Shown piece by piece: positions 23,919 to 36,300 of a stretch of 64,000 bases of DNA. The stretch is from Lolium rigidum (taxonomy: Eukaryota > Streptophyta > Magnoliopsida > Poales > Poaceae): the NCBI RefSeq assembly GCF_022539505.1, contig NC_061512.1:155913962-155977961 (forward strand). The letters are read 5' to 3'. A program made the position numbers and the translations under genes. The notes under the pieces were generated by a model, which was given only the letters and a program-made list of their open reading frames with translations, was not told the DNA's origin and did no database searches. The first letter of the stretch is position 1. Each line of letters opens with the position of its first letter.

Positions 23919-24231
23919 CCCACTCCATCCACAAATAAGTGGACATCTAGCTTTCTAAAAAATCAACAAATAAGTGTACATCTAGACTTCTTGGTATGTT
24001 TTTTTTATGTTTATCCCCTAGTGCATGCCTTGATCTCAGCCTCCATTAATTATTTTTGGTTTCTCAATGTTGTTTTATTGGTTACTAGCATGCACAATAT
24101 TTATTAGCGCCTAAATCAAAGCATCTTCTTGATTAATGAGTAGATTGATTGAAGGAATGAGGGATTTATTTACAAAAAGCTTAAGGTCTCTTGAAAACCG
24201 CGCGTGTCCACTTATTTGTGGACGGAGGGAG
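23919..24231. mobile_element. Stowaway-type MITE
   Basis: Bounded by TA duplications (23917-23918, 24232-24233). Its terminal inverted repeats of at least 26 bp begin CCCACTCCATCCAC on the left and read CTCCCTCCGTCCAC inward from the right, the standard Tc1/mariner Stowaway terminus of grasses. It is 313 bp long with no coding capacity. Confidence 0.85.
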
Positions 24232-24242
24232 TAAAATACTAA

Positions 24243-24534
24243 GACTAGCCACAATGAGAGTATCATAAGTAGTATCATGCATGCCATGTTGGCAAAAATC
24301 TGATGTGGCACACCAATTAATGAGGTGAGAGATGAGAGTGGTATCATAATATGATACCGTATCATAACACGTAAAACTAGAAAACTTAATGGCAAACACA
24401 TCATGTACACACACATTTGCATTGAGATTCTACAAAATATTAAATATGATGATATTATGCATTATGCGGTTAGTATCATAAACTAGTATCATGTGCATGA
24501 TACTAGTGTATGATACTTTCCATTGTGACTAGTC
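24243..24534. mobile_element. Tourist-like MITE (PIF/Harbinger)
   Basis: Flanked by TAA (24240-24242 and 24535-24537). Terminal inverted repeats are GACTAGCCACAATG and GACTAGTCACAATG. The interior carries many ATGATAC/GTATCAT repeats that can pair. It is 292 bp and non-coding. It lies 8 bp from the neighbouring Stowaway element. Confidence 0.75.
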
Positions 24535-24537
24535 TAA

Positions 24538-24985
24538 GTGCAAATCACATTAATACTGGCGGTTAGATTGAGGTTAGTGAGTCTAATCACGTGGTGGTTA
24601 TTGTTTTGTGTATAACATGTATAGAAATTCTTGTTTGCTCTTTTATTAGTAGTGGAAGTGGACAAATCACTTCTGGTACATCCTTCCACGTATCTGAAAC
24701 AGGTGCTGAAATCTTTGGTGTAGAAACAAAATTATTTTATATTGAACTCCAACATTATCTACTCATTCGGTCCGTCCATAGCAGCCACGTGTTCCTGTAA
24801 ACTCAGGGGAGGAATACATGGTGGAATTGAAGAGATTTGTAGTGCTAAATTCTATGGTTGGAGATCTCACCTACGAACAAAAACTTGTAGTGCTGAATTT
24901 CCCCTTGTTATGAAGGGTGAAAAGTCTTGCTCGTAGTTTTTTTAGCAGAAGGGAAGCTTTATGTGCAGCATGTCCTACTGTTCAT
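24538..24985. other. Upstream region of RPS19
   Basis: About 450 bp with no gene or clear repeat, AT-rich. It separates the Tourist-like element from the RPS19 promoter motifs. Confidence 0.4.
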
Positions 24986-25105
24986 AACCCTAACCCCAGG
25001 AGGCCCAATCGGCCCAACCTGCATCACATGGCCCATAACCCATCTCCTCGTCAGTATAAATTCCCTCCGCCCTGCGCTCCCGCACGCCGCCTCCACAAAA
25101 CCCTA
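24986..25105 (+). promoter_or_regulatory. RPS19 promoter: telo-boxes, site II motifs and TATA box
   Basis: AACCCTAA at 24986-24993 and AAACCCTA at 25098-25105 are telo-boxes. GGCCCAA at 25002-25008 and 25011-25017 and GGCCCAT at 25030-25036 are site II motifs. TATAAAT lies at 25055-25061. This is the same module as at RPL17. Confidence 0.8.
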
Positions 25106-25180
25106 GCCCTCGCAGCCGCAGCGGCGCGCACCCATCTTCCTCCTCCCTGAAGACAGCGGCCTCGCCGGCGAGAGGACAGG

Positions 25181-26695
25181 ATGGCGACCGAGGCACCAGC
25201 TGAGACCGCGGCCTCCACGGCGCGCACGGTGAAGGACGTCAACCCCCACGCCTTCGTCAAGGCCTACTCCGCCCACCTCAAGCGCTCCGGCAAGGTAACG
25301 CGCCCAGCTCTTTCAGATCCGTCGCTATGGCTGATTCCGGTAGCGTATTAGCTGGAGCAGGCGCCTGCCTTCGGGATCTTGGCGCCATCCCGTCCGATTT
25401 GTTTGTGAGGTCGTGTCGAGCCCGTATATTCTGTTCATTCCCGAATAGAATTTCAATCCTACTGTTTCGGTTACTCCAAGTACGTCCGCTTCGGTTGAAA
25501 TTTCTGATGTTGTGTTGGTAGTATAGTATCTGGATCGCGATTGCTTTGTGAAGTCGTATCCTAGTTGCAATAGATGTAGCAGTGTGGTAGATCGAGTGAT
25601 CAGACATGGTCATATATTAGTAGATCTCATGGAAATGATTGGAAGAGTCATGTGGCTGACTCTGGGTTCCGTTGTTTATTTTCTTCAACTTTACTTTTGT
25701 TGGATTTTTTACTCTGTAGTTTTAGTTTGGTTAGAGTGGTCCGTTTGATGCCTGTCCACTCGTATTTATGAATGGAAATTAGTGTCTGCTTACCTAGTGG
25801 TACTTGGCTTTATCTTACAGTTGAATGACAATAATGTCCAATTGAGGTCATTTGCTATAAGATCCATCTCAACAGTATCTCTAGTTCTCTTTGACCCTTC
25901 TATTTTTGTGCTGTAAGCATTCCAATTTCCTTAGACATTTAGCATGTCTCCATTAAAGAAAGTCTGCTTAGAAGGTATAGCTGGTTGAGTGGCAAGTACA
26001 ATGGTACAAGAGATTGAATCTCCCTACATGATTTAAAGTTAGACCACCATTTGGGTTTTGGAGCTTGTTTATGGTAATGTTTTTTTACATTGCTTCCTAG
26101 AATTCTGTTCACTGAAATACTCTATGCTTTATGCTCATACAGATGGAGCTTCCGGAGTGGGTTGACATTGTCAAGACTGCAAGGTTCAAGGAGCTCCCAC
26201 CCTATGATGCTGACTGGTACTACATCAGGGCTGGTTAGTCGACCTGTTTTTTCCCCTCTCTTTTACTATGTTTATTCACGTGTTCAATTGATTTACTGGT
26301 CATATGCTAAATTTGATCTGTTGTTCCATGTTGTCACAGCCTCGATGGCAAGGAAGATCTACCTGAGGCAGGGTATTGGGATCGGTGGCTTCCAGAAGAT
26401 CTATGGTGGACGCCAAAGGAATGGCTCACGCCCCCCGCACTTCTGCAAGAGCAGTGGTGCTGTTTCTCGCAACATCCTCCAGGAGTTGCAGAAGATGGGC
26501 ATCGTGGATGTCGACCCCAAGGGGTAATGCATCTGCTTTTGTGCTTTCTTCTGTTCGATCATTGCTAGTTCTATCGCTATGCCTGTTGTTTGCTCATCTT
26601 ATTTGGCTTTGTTCTGTTGCAGTGGAAGGCTCATCACCTCCCAGGGAAGGCGCGATCTTGACCAGGTTGCTGGAACCGTTCCTGCTGAATTCTAA
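25181..26695 (+). CDS. RPS19: 40S ribosomal protein S19 (eS19 family)
   Basis: A component of the small cytosolic subunit needed for 18S rRNA maturation and 40S assembly. Four exons (25181-25294, 26143-26233, 26340-26523, 26623-26695) give 153 residues with consistent GT-AG introns and phases. Family marks: '[20 protein letters not shown]', '[20 protein letters not shown]', '[17 protein letters not shown]', '[17 protein letters not shown]', '[13 protein letters not shown]' and a C-terminus '[16 protein letters not shown]'. The N-terminus has a short Ala/Thr-rich extension common in plants. The start at 25181 lies 120 bp after the TATA box and is the first ATG of the frame. Intact. Confidence 0.97.
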
Positions 26696-27697
26696 GCGGT
26701 TGGAATCCCCTTGATGCAATCATGTTTGGTAGTAGAATTTGGCTACAGTTTTGAACCCTGTGTTATGAGAGAATTTGAAGTAGCATGCATCCAGTTTATG
26801 GTACAATGAGATATTGTCTGAGCGTCTAAATTAACTTCCAGTTCTTCTGGGATTATCTTTTGCTTTCGAATTCTTATGATGAAGTTGGATTTTCTCCTTA
26901 TCTCGTGAATGTTACTTCTGTAATTGTTAATGTAATATTTGTCATGGTCTATTGGTCTTGCTTTAAGTTATGTTTAGACATATTAATTGTTGATCCAAAG
27001 ATTGTGCAATAGGTCATGTTTACGCTAGGATACTTGAAACATGAGTAATCTGAAAGCCCAAAAATAGTTTTATGTAGAATGTTGAGTGATTGACACCTTA
27101 CCTGATGTAGATGTACGTGCCTTGAGAAAACGGTGCCAGGATTCTTTAGATAGCTAAGTAGCAACCAGCTGCCTCATTTGGGGTTAGAGCAGGTAGTTTT
27201 CCAGGAAGCACATCCGAGAGGGTGATCGTGAATTCGTGATCACTATCTCACTGTTGTTCAGATCCAGGTGATCATTAGTCGAGTTTGCAGGAACGCTGAG
27301 GAATCCTAGCAAAATCATGCACCTAGCTTTTGAAACTACCCGATCTCACCAAAACCATGAGGTTTGTTGTTTGATTTTCTAAAATAAAAGGTTTCCAGAG
27401 GGCATGATGTGAAAAGTTACTACCAGTATGAACAGATTGTTTATCATAATTGCACATACTCTCAAATGGTTTCTGATGGTTTCTGTGGATTTGGTCCTGT
27501 TGTTGTAGGTTTTTGCTCAGTTTTCTCTTAAAAACTGAGCTTAATGAGGCAAATCTTTTACCTCCGTTTTAAAAAATGAAAGAAAATGTCCAATTGTGAT
27601 CATTGTCTTGTATTGGTCTATTACAGATTTTCACCATACGGTGCCAACATATTGTGCGAATATGCATACTAGGTTCGGAGGATTATTTCACATGGTC
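26696..27697 (+). other. RPS19 3' region and intergenic sequence
   Basis: The 3' untranslated region probably covers the first 250 bases (T-rich). No gene or clear repeat is seen in the remainder. Confidence 0.4.
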
Positions 27698-27705
27698 ATC
27701 GTGGC

Positions 27706-28739
27706 TAGGGGTGGAAACTCGTAGTCATAGTCCATATGATCTGACATCTGTATTCGAGAAATTAAAAAAGGAAGTGGTAATATTCGAATCTGGACTTATG
27801 TGAAAATGTGTTAAATATCTGGATCCATTTTACTAAAACAATACAAATATGGTATTATATTTTGAAGCAAATATGAATATGGAAATGGATATATCCATAT
27901 TCGAATAAGATTATGTTAGCCAATTTTAGCAATTTGACCTCAATATGTCAATTACCTAACCTAGAGAAACTAACAAATTGGTCAAATGTTTTTTTATGTG
28001 ATTCAAGTTGAAACAACTATGCATTATATCAATATATTTATCTCTCTATCGTTCTATAGTTTTTTTGCGAGAAAAAAACAGAAACTTTATTAAGCAGGAA
28101 GGGGGGGGGAATGGTGTTTTGGCACATGGGTGCATATGCTCCCTTTATTTTGAAATGCATGTTACATACATTTTGAAATTTTAAAAAATTGAAACGAAAA
28201 ATTTGCACGTACATCTTCACGTGCTACGCGCTCACAAAGTCGTTTCATAAAAATCCGACTTATCATGTGACATGTGTAAAAAAGGCAAAATTCAATGCTG
28301 AAAATAAGGCTTTTCAGGAGATAAATTTTCTCTTTTTTACACAGACCACAAAACATATTTGTTCCTCGCGAAACTTGACGAACGTACATATATTGTTGAG
28401 TTGTACATGTAGAATTTTTTGTCAAAATTTTCCAACATTTTGAAATATAATTTTTTGATACAGGGAGCATATGCACCCGGGAGCCGTATTGAATTTCCGG
28501 CAGGAAGGGTTACAAGACGATCATGGTCTAGCACTTGAAGGACATCATCAGGCCCAGAACCTAACCACGTATAGTTGACTCATTATAAGACATGAATCTA
28601 TTATTTTCTTATATTCGTATCCGCTCCGAATTGAAAAAACATCTGGTCTGTATTCGTATTCGAGTAACATCCACTCCAAATTCGTATTCATTTTGAAAAT
28701 ATGGAAACGGTAAGGGCACTATCCGATCCGTTTCCACCC
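27706..28739. mobile_element. hAT-like non-autonomous element
   Basis: Bounded by a perfect 8-bp duplication ATCGTGGC (27698-27705 and 28740-28747), the size typical of hAT elements. Termini are TAGGGGTGGAAAC and, read inward from the right, GGGTGGAAACGG. The interior is AT-rich with many ATTCGTAT/ATATTCGA repeats and no transposase. A related copy with the same left end lies in the kinase intron at 32586. Confidence 0.75.
28127..28481. mobile_element. Nested MITE, probably Mutator-like
   Basis: An inverted pair around GGGTGCATATGCTCCCT (left near 28130, right near 28464-28480) encloses about 350 bp of AT-rich sequence, inside the hAT-like element. Termini appear to start with GGC. I could not identify a convincing target duplication, so the superfamily is uncertain. 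Confidence 0.5.
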
Positions 28740-28747
28740 ATCGTGGC

Positions 28748-29425
28748 CCTTCTTGCACCCCACCTGTTGTCACTGTTGTAGCGCCACAACGAGCGACATT
28801 TTGTGCATGGATACTCACCGGTCACCTCACACGTTTGACCTAGTTTCTTGGGGGATGACTCCGAGAGTTGGGTGGAATTTGTAAACTAGAGAGCATGATA
28901 GGCAAGTGCTCCGTTCATCTTTTGATATTGTAATATCTTGTTGAACATTGGAGCCTTGACTTGATAGTTGTGAGATTTGGATGAGTGAGGTGATCCTTCT
29001 TTTTGTGAACACAGAGGCGATCCTAATAAATGGGAAGGTGCATCCATTGCATTTGTCCATGTGTACTACTACTGGACTTCATATCCAATTTAAAGAGCTC
29101 AACAACCGTGTGAGATTTGTTCTTCGGAGTACCTATCCATGCCCACTTTCAAATGCACAGGAAATAGGATATACATTGCTTTCAACGTGTGAATGGACGA
29201 CCATCAATTGAAGAGGACGGCTGCTTAGTGGCCATCTCCCTTCATACCGGTGGTCACGATTACTATTTGTTTGGATCAATAGATGAAAATAATCATGTCT
29301 TGCGATAAATCCTGTTCGGTTTGATCGGATCGGGTGTGCAAGCTAATGATTGGATCTTTTGCTCTTATAAGTGGACAACTTTCACATGGAGAACGAGACG
29401 CTAATCCTGACATATAAACCTAGTA
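28748..29425. other. Intergenic region without a recognisable gene
   Basis: Mixed-composition sequence. The short frames at 28827-29060 and 28981-29211 have no recognisable motif. Confidence 0.35.
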
Positions 29426-29518
29426 CTACCTCTGGCCCGAATTACTCGATGCACATCAGAGGTGAAGCAAGGTCAATTAACCTCATGGTCTGCGCCAAGT
29501 AAACGAGGCCGGAGGGAG
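29426..29518. mobile_element. Short Stowaway MITE
   Basis: A 93-bp element between TA dinucleotides (29424-29425, 29519-29520). Left end CTACCTCTGGCCCGAATTAC; inward from the right CTCCCTCCGGCCTCGTTTAC. Both match the grass Stowaway consensus that begins CTCCCTCC. Confidence 0.65.
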
Positions 29519-29520
29519 TA

Positions 29521-30314
29521 CAAAATTTTAGAGCCCATTCACACAAATCATTAATCGAGCTACTATGTTCAATTCGTATTTCTTTTTCCCGAGAAAAGGT
29601 TATTATATCAACAAATTACACGGTGGCCCGAAGGTGCTCGTTCCAACGGGTAATCACAAATTAGGTGCTCCTTAAAATAGAAAATTGTATCCAGTCAAAT
29701 GGGAAGAGTGTTTTTTTTTCTGCGAGGCAAGGAAAATGTATATATCATCAGGATGAAAAGTGTCAAAGATCTAGTCAACTGAAGGAGGAACACTTCACTG
29801 AAACCTGGCAAGTGGTTCTGCCTGGCACACTCAATCCGTTTTTCATCTAGGATTCTCTCCTTTATTTCGTTTTTTCCTGTTAGGTTTCTCTCATTTATTT
29901 TCATTTCGTCCTCCCCCAACGCTGCCAGCCCAGCCAACCTCTCCCCGCAGGAAGCGCCCCCTCTCGATCTCCTCCCCCTAACCATTGGCGGCGGCCGGCC
30001 GCGGCGAGCTCCCACGGCGCGACGGCTGACCAGTAAGCACCACCGTACCCTCCTCCCCACCCTCCGCTCGGTTCCTCCCGGTCTCAGCCAGATCCGTCCG
30101 GCCGATAATTCGGCAATTATTGGTTCCCCGATTCGTCGGTTCCTCAGTCGACTGACCCATATCGTTCCCCCGCGAGTCTAATTCGGGACAAAATCCTTGT
30201 TGCAGGTCTCGATTCCATCACTCCGGCGGTTGACTGACCGGCCGATCGCGGCGCCGATGGCGGGACGGCCACGGTGGTGACCGTTACGGAGTTCTTGGTG
30301 GGCTCCTTGCCGCG
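29521..30314 (+). other. Kinase upstream region, leader and possible leader intron
   Basis: The GC-rich, C/T-rich stretch from about 29900 looks like the kinase promoter and leader. A GTAAGC donor at 30033 and a TTGCAG acceptor ending at 30205 could define a 173-bp leader intron (inference). A 7-codon upstream frame, ATG 30257 to TGA 30280, ends 34 bases before the main start. Confidence 0.4.
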
Positions 30315-33300
30315 ATGGCATCCAAGACCGCTGCTGAAACACTCGCCGACAAGCAATGCACCAAGGCCCTCGCCGAGTCCTCCGAGGCCGCGCCTTCTGC
30401 GTGCCAGCCCCAGGAGCGAACTGGCGGAGCAGGCAAATCGGGGCCTGCTTCGCCGATAGCGGTTCCGCCGCCGGGCGATGTGGCCACGTCCAGTGGAGTC
30501 AAAGAAGACGATAAAGGCTGCAGCTCCGTTGACGGGTGTGTCAAACTGGACTGCGACGAGGACGCCGAGAAGAGCTCGATGCGGGGCAGCGTCAAGGACA
30601 GCTCGGTCTCCGCCAAGTTCAGCGACGGGACGAGCAGCCTGACGAAGGCGAGCGGGAGCACCAAGGTCAGCGGCCACGCCGACTTCGTCCCGAGCGGGAA
30701 GAGCAGCGTCTACCGGCCCAGCGCCGGCAGCGACGTGAGCGACGACAGCACCTGCAGCAGCATCTGCAGCAGCGCGAGCAAGCCTCACAAGTCGAACGAC
30801 TCGAGGTGGGAGGCGATCCAGGCCGTCCGGACCAAGGAAGGCTCGCTGGGGCTGAGCCATTTCAGGCTGCTCAAGAGGCTTGGCTGCGGCGACATCGGCA
30901 GCGTCTATTTGTCGGAGCTTAGTGGCACGAAATGCTACTTCGCGATGAAGATTATGGACAAGGCGTCTCTTGCTGGCCGCAAGAAGCTTCTGAGGGCCCA
31001 GACTGAGAGGGAGATTCTGCAGTGCTTGGACCATCCGTTTCTTCCAACTCTGTACACCCACTTCGAGACGGATAAATTCTCGTGCTTGGTGATGGAGTTT
31101 TGCCCTGGAGGAGACCTGCATACTCTAAGGCAGAAGCAGCCTGGGAAGTTTTTTCCTGAACAAGCTGCCAAGTAAGTGTCTTCGTTCTATGTTTTATTTT
31201 GCTGATAGCTATATTTAGCATTCATGATCCACCACCGTTCATGCTTATTTCTTTCATTATATAGCACCCAGGTGTGTACTAATGCAACCGGTTTGGTACT
31301 TGGATATATCGAAAATTTGGTGTCAAATTATACCTTTCATCTGTTCACTTGGACAAGATGATATCACCGTCGTCTCTCATATGCTTTTTGCTCTCTACCT
31401 GTTTGTATACTTATTTGATAGCATTCATATTAAACTTTTAGATTGTAAAATCAAGTTCGTGGGGTGTGTTTGGTTTGAAACCAAGATTGCCCTACCAAAC
31501 ATTTGGCTATCTGATTTTTTTGCCAAGGTTTCTGTGCCCATGAGTTAGCCAGCTTTCGCTAAAAAGTTGAACTAGAGTTGGTAAGGAGCCATTGACATGC
31601 CAAATAATTGGCAACCATCCAAACAAGGACCAAAGTTTTGGTCATAGCAAAAAAAACTTTAGTTAGGTATATTTTGGCCACAAACCAAAATGCTTATCAG
31701 AATACCTTTTTGCCACACAGGCTAGCACTGATGCTTATTTTAAAGGATGAGCGCCTGATTAGGCATGCATGCTTAGGAGGTGCTTGTGCATTTAAATAGC
31801 AATAATTAATACATAATAAATCATCTAAGCACCTACAGAATGCGTCCTTGCATTGGTGGAGTTGCATATAGGTGCTTAATGGTGTGGCAATATTCTTTCT
31901 CATTGAGCACTCACACATAAGCACCTTGCATTGTACATGCCCTTAGCTCATACATGTTGAAAATCTTGTTCAAATGCTGATAAATGCTTTTGGTTTCATG
32001 GATCATATGTGGTCCTCTTGTATTTTATTAAGTTTATCAGTATCATGCATTTTTTGTCTGGGCTCTCTATGATTAACAACTATCTTTGATTTTCTATTCT
32101 TCTGGAGCTTTTCTGTTACTGTTAGCAAGGTTTGTTGGAAATTAGTATTGCTTCTGTTGCTGAATTGAGTGTCATTTTGGAATTTGAAGAACATATTGTT
32201 CAGAACAATTTCACATCTTAAATTCTTGATGATCACAACTGAGTAGTTCGATAGTCACGTATTATCTGTCGTTGGTAGTAGACATGTAAGCACTAGAAGT
32301 GGTAGTGATGCTGTTGTTAAACCAAATTGTCTGGAGCTCCTCTAATGGACATGCGTCTGTAGTATAGATGTCACCGCTTTACCTGTAGGTTCTTAGACTA
32401 ACGGGATTCTACCTGTTAAATATGGCATGATTAGGGTGTAAGCATTTATCCTTGACCAACTGTGGTTGGATTATCTGGGTGGTCAACCAAATCATGCATT
32501 CACACTAGCACTTTGTCTTCTGAACCAGGTATTTTCTCTAGAAAGTTGTAACTTGTAGGCACTAAAATAAATGCTTTGTATGTCCTAGGGGTGGAAACGG
32601 ATCGGATGTGGATCGGATAGTACCCTTCCCATACCCGTTTTCATATTTTCAAAACGAATACATATGGATGTTGTCGAATACGAATGTGGAGTGGATGTTC
32701 CTGGAATATGAATGCGGAGCAGATGTTTTCTCAATGCGGAACAGATATGAGTAATGAAATAATAGACCCTTATCTTATTGTGAGTCAACTATCTAATGAT
32801 ATAATACACAATAGTTTGTTTGATGTTCCATAGAAGAATAAATTTGACCACTTTGTTTGTATTTTTGGTTGAATAATTGGCATATCAGGATAGAATTACC
32901 AAAATAGGCTAACATGATTTTATTCGGATACGGATATATGTTCCATATCTACATTTGGTTCAAAATCCAATACCACATTTGTTTGTGTATTTATAAAACG
33001 AATCCGTTTTTTTTTGAGAAAACGCAAAAGTCTTTTGCATTTCATTTCATTGGAAAGGAGTTCGGTACAAAACTCTGCGGTAAGATGGCTCGCAGGCCTA
33101 GGGCTCCGGCACGTGCCCAGAGGGTGGCCTTGTCTCTGATCCGGGCAACCTGTGTAGTGGTCGATGGTTGGGCATTCTCAAAGACGCAGCTGTCGTGATG
33201 CTTCCAAATCATCCGGATATTTACCGCATCCATTTTAATGTTCGTCCGGATTCAGATATTACCATGACCATTTTCGATTTCCCGAATACGAATATCGGAT

Positions 33301-36300
33301 AAGTCGAATTATCCACTACCAGTTCCCACCCCTATTTGTTTTTTTCTGAGAAAACGCAAAAAGCCTTTGCTTTTCTTTTCATTGAAAATAGAGAGTTTGT
33401 TGTTACATGCCTCCTAAGAGGTTAAGGTTCCGAATACAAATTACAATTTAGTGAACATCCCAGGTCAGCGGCAGGAAGACACGCAGGCCTGGCGCTCCGG
33501 CTCGAGCCCAAAGGGCAGCTTCATCCTTGATATTGGCGACGACATTGTTGACGGAGGGTTGAGCTCCATTGAACACACAGTCATTGCGTTGTTTCCAAAT
33601 CAGCCAAGGGGTCAGAAGCGTGATGGAGGCGAGACTTTTGCGAAGAGTTTTGGGCGTCGCCTGCTTGGCCTGGCACCACCATCTCTGGAGCGTGTCGTCA
33701 TGCTCTGGCGGCCTATTTGTAACTACCTATATCATTGATTTGGGAACCTTAATCTATTAAAAAAATCCCATCATACATCCATGTCCAATATCTAGTTACA
33801 TGGGCCTTAAGATGCACATCTATAGGGATTACTTTTGTGATAGGAAGTGTGATATTGGATAGAGTTATTTATGGCAATGTGCTAGAAGTGAAACATTCAT
33901 CGGTTGGCTATTTTGTTCATGAGTGTGTTGGAGTCGTAGTTTAAAAAACTGGTCCGGTGACCAAACTGGTAAGGCTGTCTGTTCAGGTTTTTACCGGTCG
34001 GACCGCCGGTTCACTGTCTGTTCTTTAAGAAAAAAAATGTTTTTGCTAATAAGTATTAATAGATAAATACATATGCAAAAATATGGTAGCATATCTAGAC
34101 TTAGAATATGCAAGAATTCACATAACAAGTTGCAAATATTCTCAAATGGCAATGACATGGCTAGAATTTAAGCCAAATTCCAACTTTCCAAATCCCAACA
34201 GCGTGGTGTCTCAGACGTGCACTGCTCACCGACATTAGAATATGATTATAGGAAGTACAACAACCATTACCTAATCTCTAGTCTGAATCTGTATCATAAA
34301 AATATTCTCTGCTAGCGTGTCTAATATAATTACACGATTATATGAAGTACAACTAACTGAGAACATGACTAGGTTGGAAAGTTTTTACTCCCAGCATGTT
34401 GAATAAATTACAATAGAAGTTTGACCATCCACATAAAACAACCGCAGCTTAGTTGGTTATCTGCTCCTCCCAGACGTGCACTTGCATGCTCAAGCTGCAG
34501 GGTTCGAGTTCCACCCGAGGCAATTAAAATTTTCCAACACTAGGATGGAGCCAGTTGGACCGGTGTCCGGTTTAGTGCGTAAACCTGGCGGTTGGACCGT
34601 GGTTTACCTGGTTTATTCTGTCTCGCTGGCGCAGATGGTCCAGTGTGCTTAAAGGACCGCTGGAGCCTCCGGTTCTGGGATTTTTCCGGTTGAACCAGTG
34701 GTCTGGTCCGGTTTCCTATGGCTAGAGTGTGTGGATTATGGAGTTTACTTCACCATCTTGGTTATGGAACTTTGGCTCAAGGATTACACGTCACAACTTG
34801 TCGCTCGGGTACCGACAAGCTGACAAGTCATGACAAGTCTTAACAAGGGATAGACAAGTCGATATGTATTGACCTGTAACTACTAAAAAATATACAGTAA
34901 CTATTCTACTTACTGTACTAAATTTTGAGGGCATGGGGAGTGGAGAGGAACCTGATACTGTGACAAATGCGTCCAGCGGGCAGGCCCTTCGCTTCTCCAC
35001 GAGCCAGCAGCCTACAATCAAATAAGAGGAGGCGGCGGCAAGCCGGCGGTGGCCAGGTGAGGGGCGGCGAGAGGGGAGTGTCCAGGTGAGGGGCGGCGGC
35101 TGGGTGGGAGCCTGGGAGGGCACGATCTGTTTAGATAGGGTTTCACAGGACGCGATGGGCTTTTTATTTTCCAGCCCACAACTTGTCGCTCGACCTCTCG
35201 AGAGAGACAAGCCGTGATTAGTTGTTGACTTGTCAACTTGTCGATCAAGAAGTTTAACTTGTCGTGTTGCTCCAGCTTATCGACAGTCAAGTTGCGACCT
35301 GTAGACAAGTCACAACTTGTCGAACGACACTTAATCCTTGCTTTGACTCTGCTTTTTGTTCTGATCTGTCCATTTAATCAAGCTTGCCTTGGAGAGTGAA
35401 CATAACATACCTCATACCTGGCATACCTTTGTCTGAGCAAGGGCATATCAATTTAGTCAGACAAAAACAATACCTTCAGCACATCTGGAGCATTTTTGGT
35501 CCACTATCTGAATTCTTGTATCATTTTTGTCTGTTTCTTGTACTGCTTGCGGAGTTACTTCTGTACCCACGTAAATTACTTACTTCAGTTTAGTTTACCC
35601 GCTGTTTCCATGTTCTTCACTTGTGGAACTGACTTAGATATTGGATACAAATTTACACAAGTGAAGAACATATCCTCATTAAGTAGGTACTAGCACACAC
35701 TGTTAAGCGTAAAAACTCATGATTTCTTTAAAATATGTGCAGGTTTTATGTAGCAGAGGTGCTTCTTGCTCTAGAGTACCTACACATGCTCGGTATCATA
35801 TATCGGGACCTCAAGCCAGAGAATGTTCTTGTGAGAGAAGATGGCCACATTATGCTGTCGGATTTTGATTTGTCCCTCCGCTGTGATGTGAGCCCTACAC
35901 TTCTTAAATCTTCCAACCCTGGTGTAGATCCTAACCTAAAGAGCAATCCAGCTTATTGTGTACAGCCCGTGTGTATTGAGCCAGCCTGTATTCAGCCCGC
36001 TTGTGTTACAACAACCACATGCTTCTCGCCTCGATTTTTCTCATCCAAGTCCAAGAGGGAGAAGAAGGAAAAGAAAGCAAAGGCAGACATTGCAAGTCAA
36101 GTCAGACCACTCCCTGAGCTTGTTGCAGAGCCCACAGATGCAAGGTCTATGTCATTTGTTGGCACCCATGAGTACTTGGCACCTGAGATCATAAAGGGCG
36201 AGGGGCATGGGAGCGCTGTCGACTGGTGGACCTTTGGCATATTCTTGTATGAACTTCTTTACGGAAAGACCCCGTTCAAAGGTTCAGGGAACAGGGCAAC

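Larger units (their letters stand above)
31172..35742 (+). other. Kinase intron packed with transposons
   Basis: The donor AA|GTAAG and acceptor TGTGCAG|G restore an AAG codon. The first 1.4 kb (to 32585) shows no identifiable element. Beyond it lie a hAT-like element with a nested LINE tail, a second LINE tail, a CCGGTT-rich repeat with a tRNA-like segment, and a second hAT-like MITE. All are described separately. Confidence 0.85.

Noticed and set aside
30144..31121. 325-codon minus-strand frame opposite kinase exon 1
   Set aside because: It is Ala/Arg-rich and follows codon-position GC bias of the kinase exon on the other strand. It has no motif of its own.
34441..34520. A functional tRNA gene
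   Set aside because: A- and B-box-like motifs are present, but the acceptor and anticodon arms do not pair, so it is listed only as tRNA-like.
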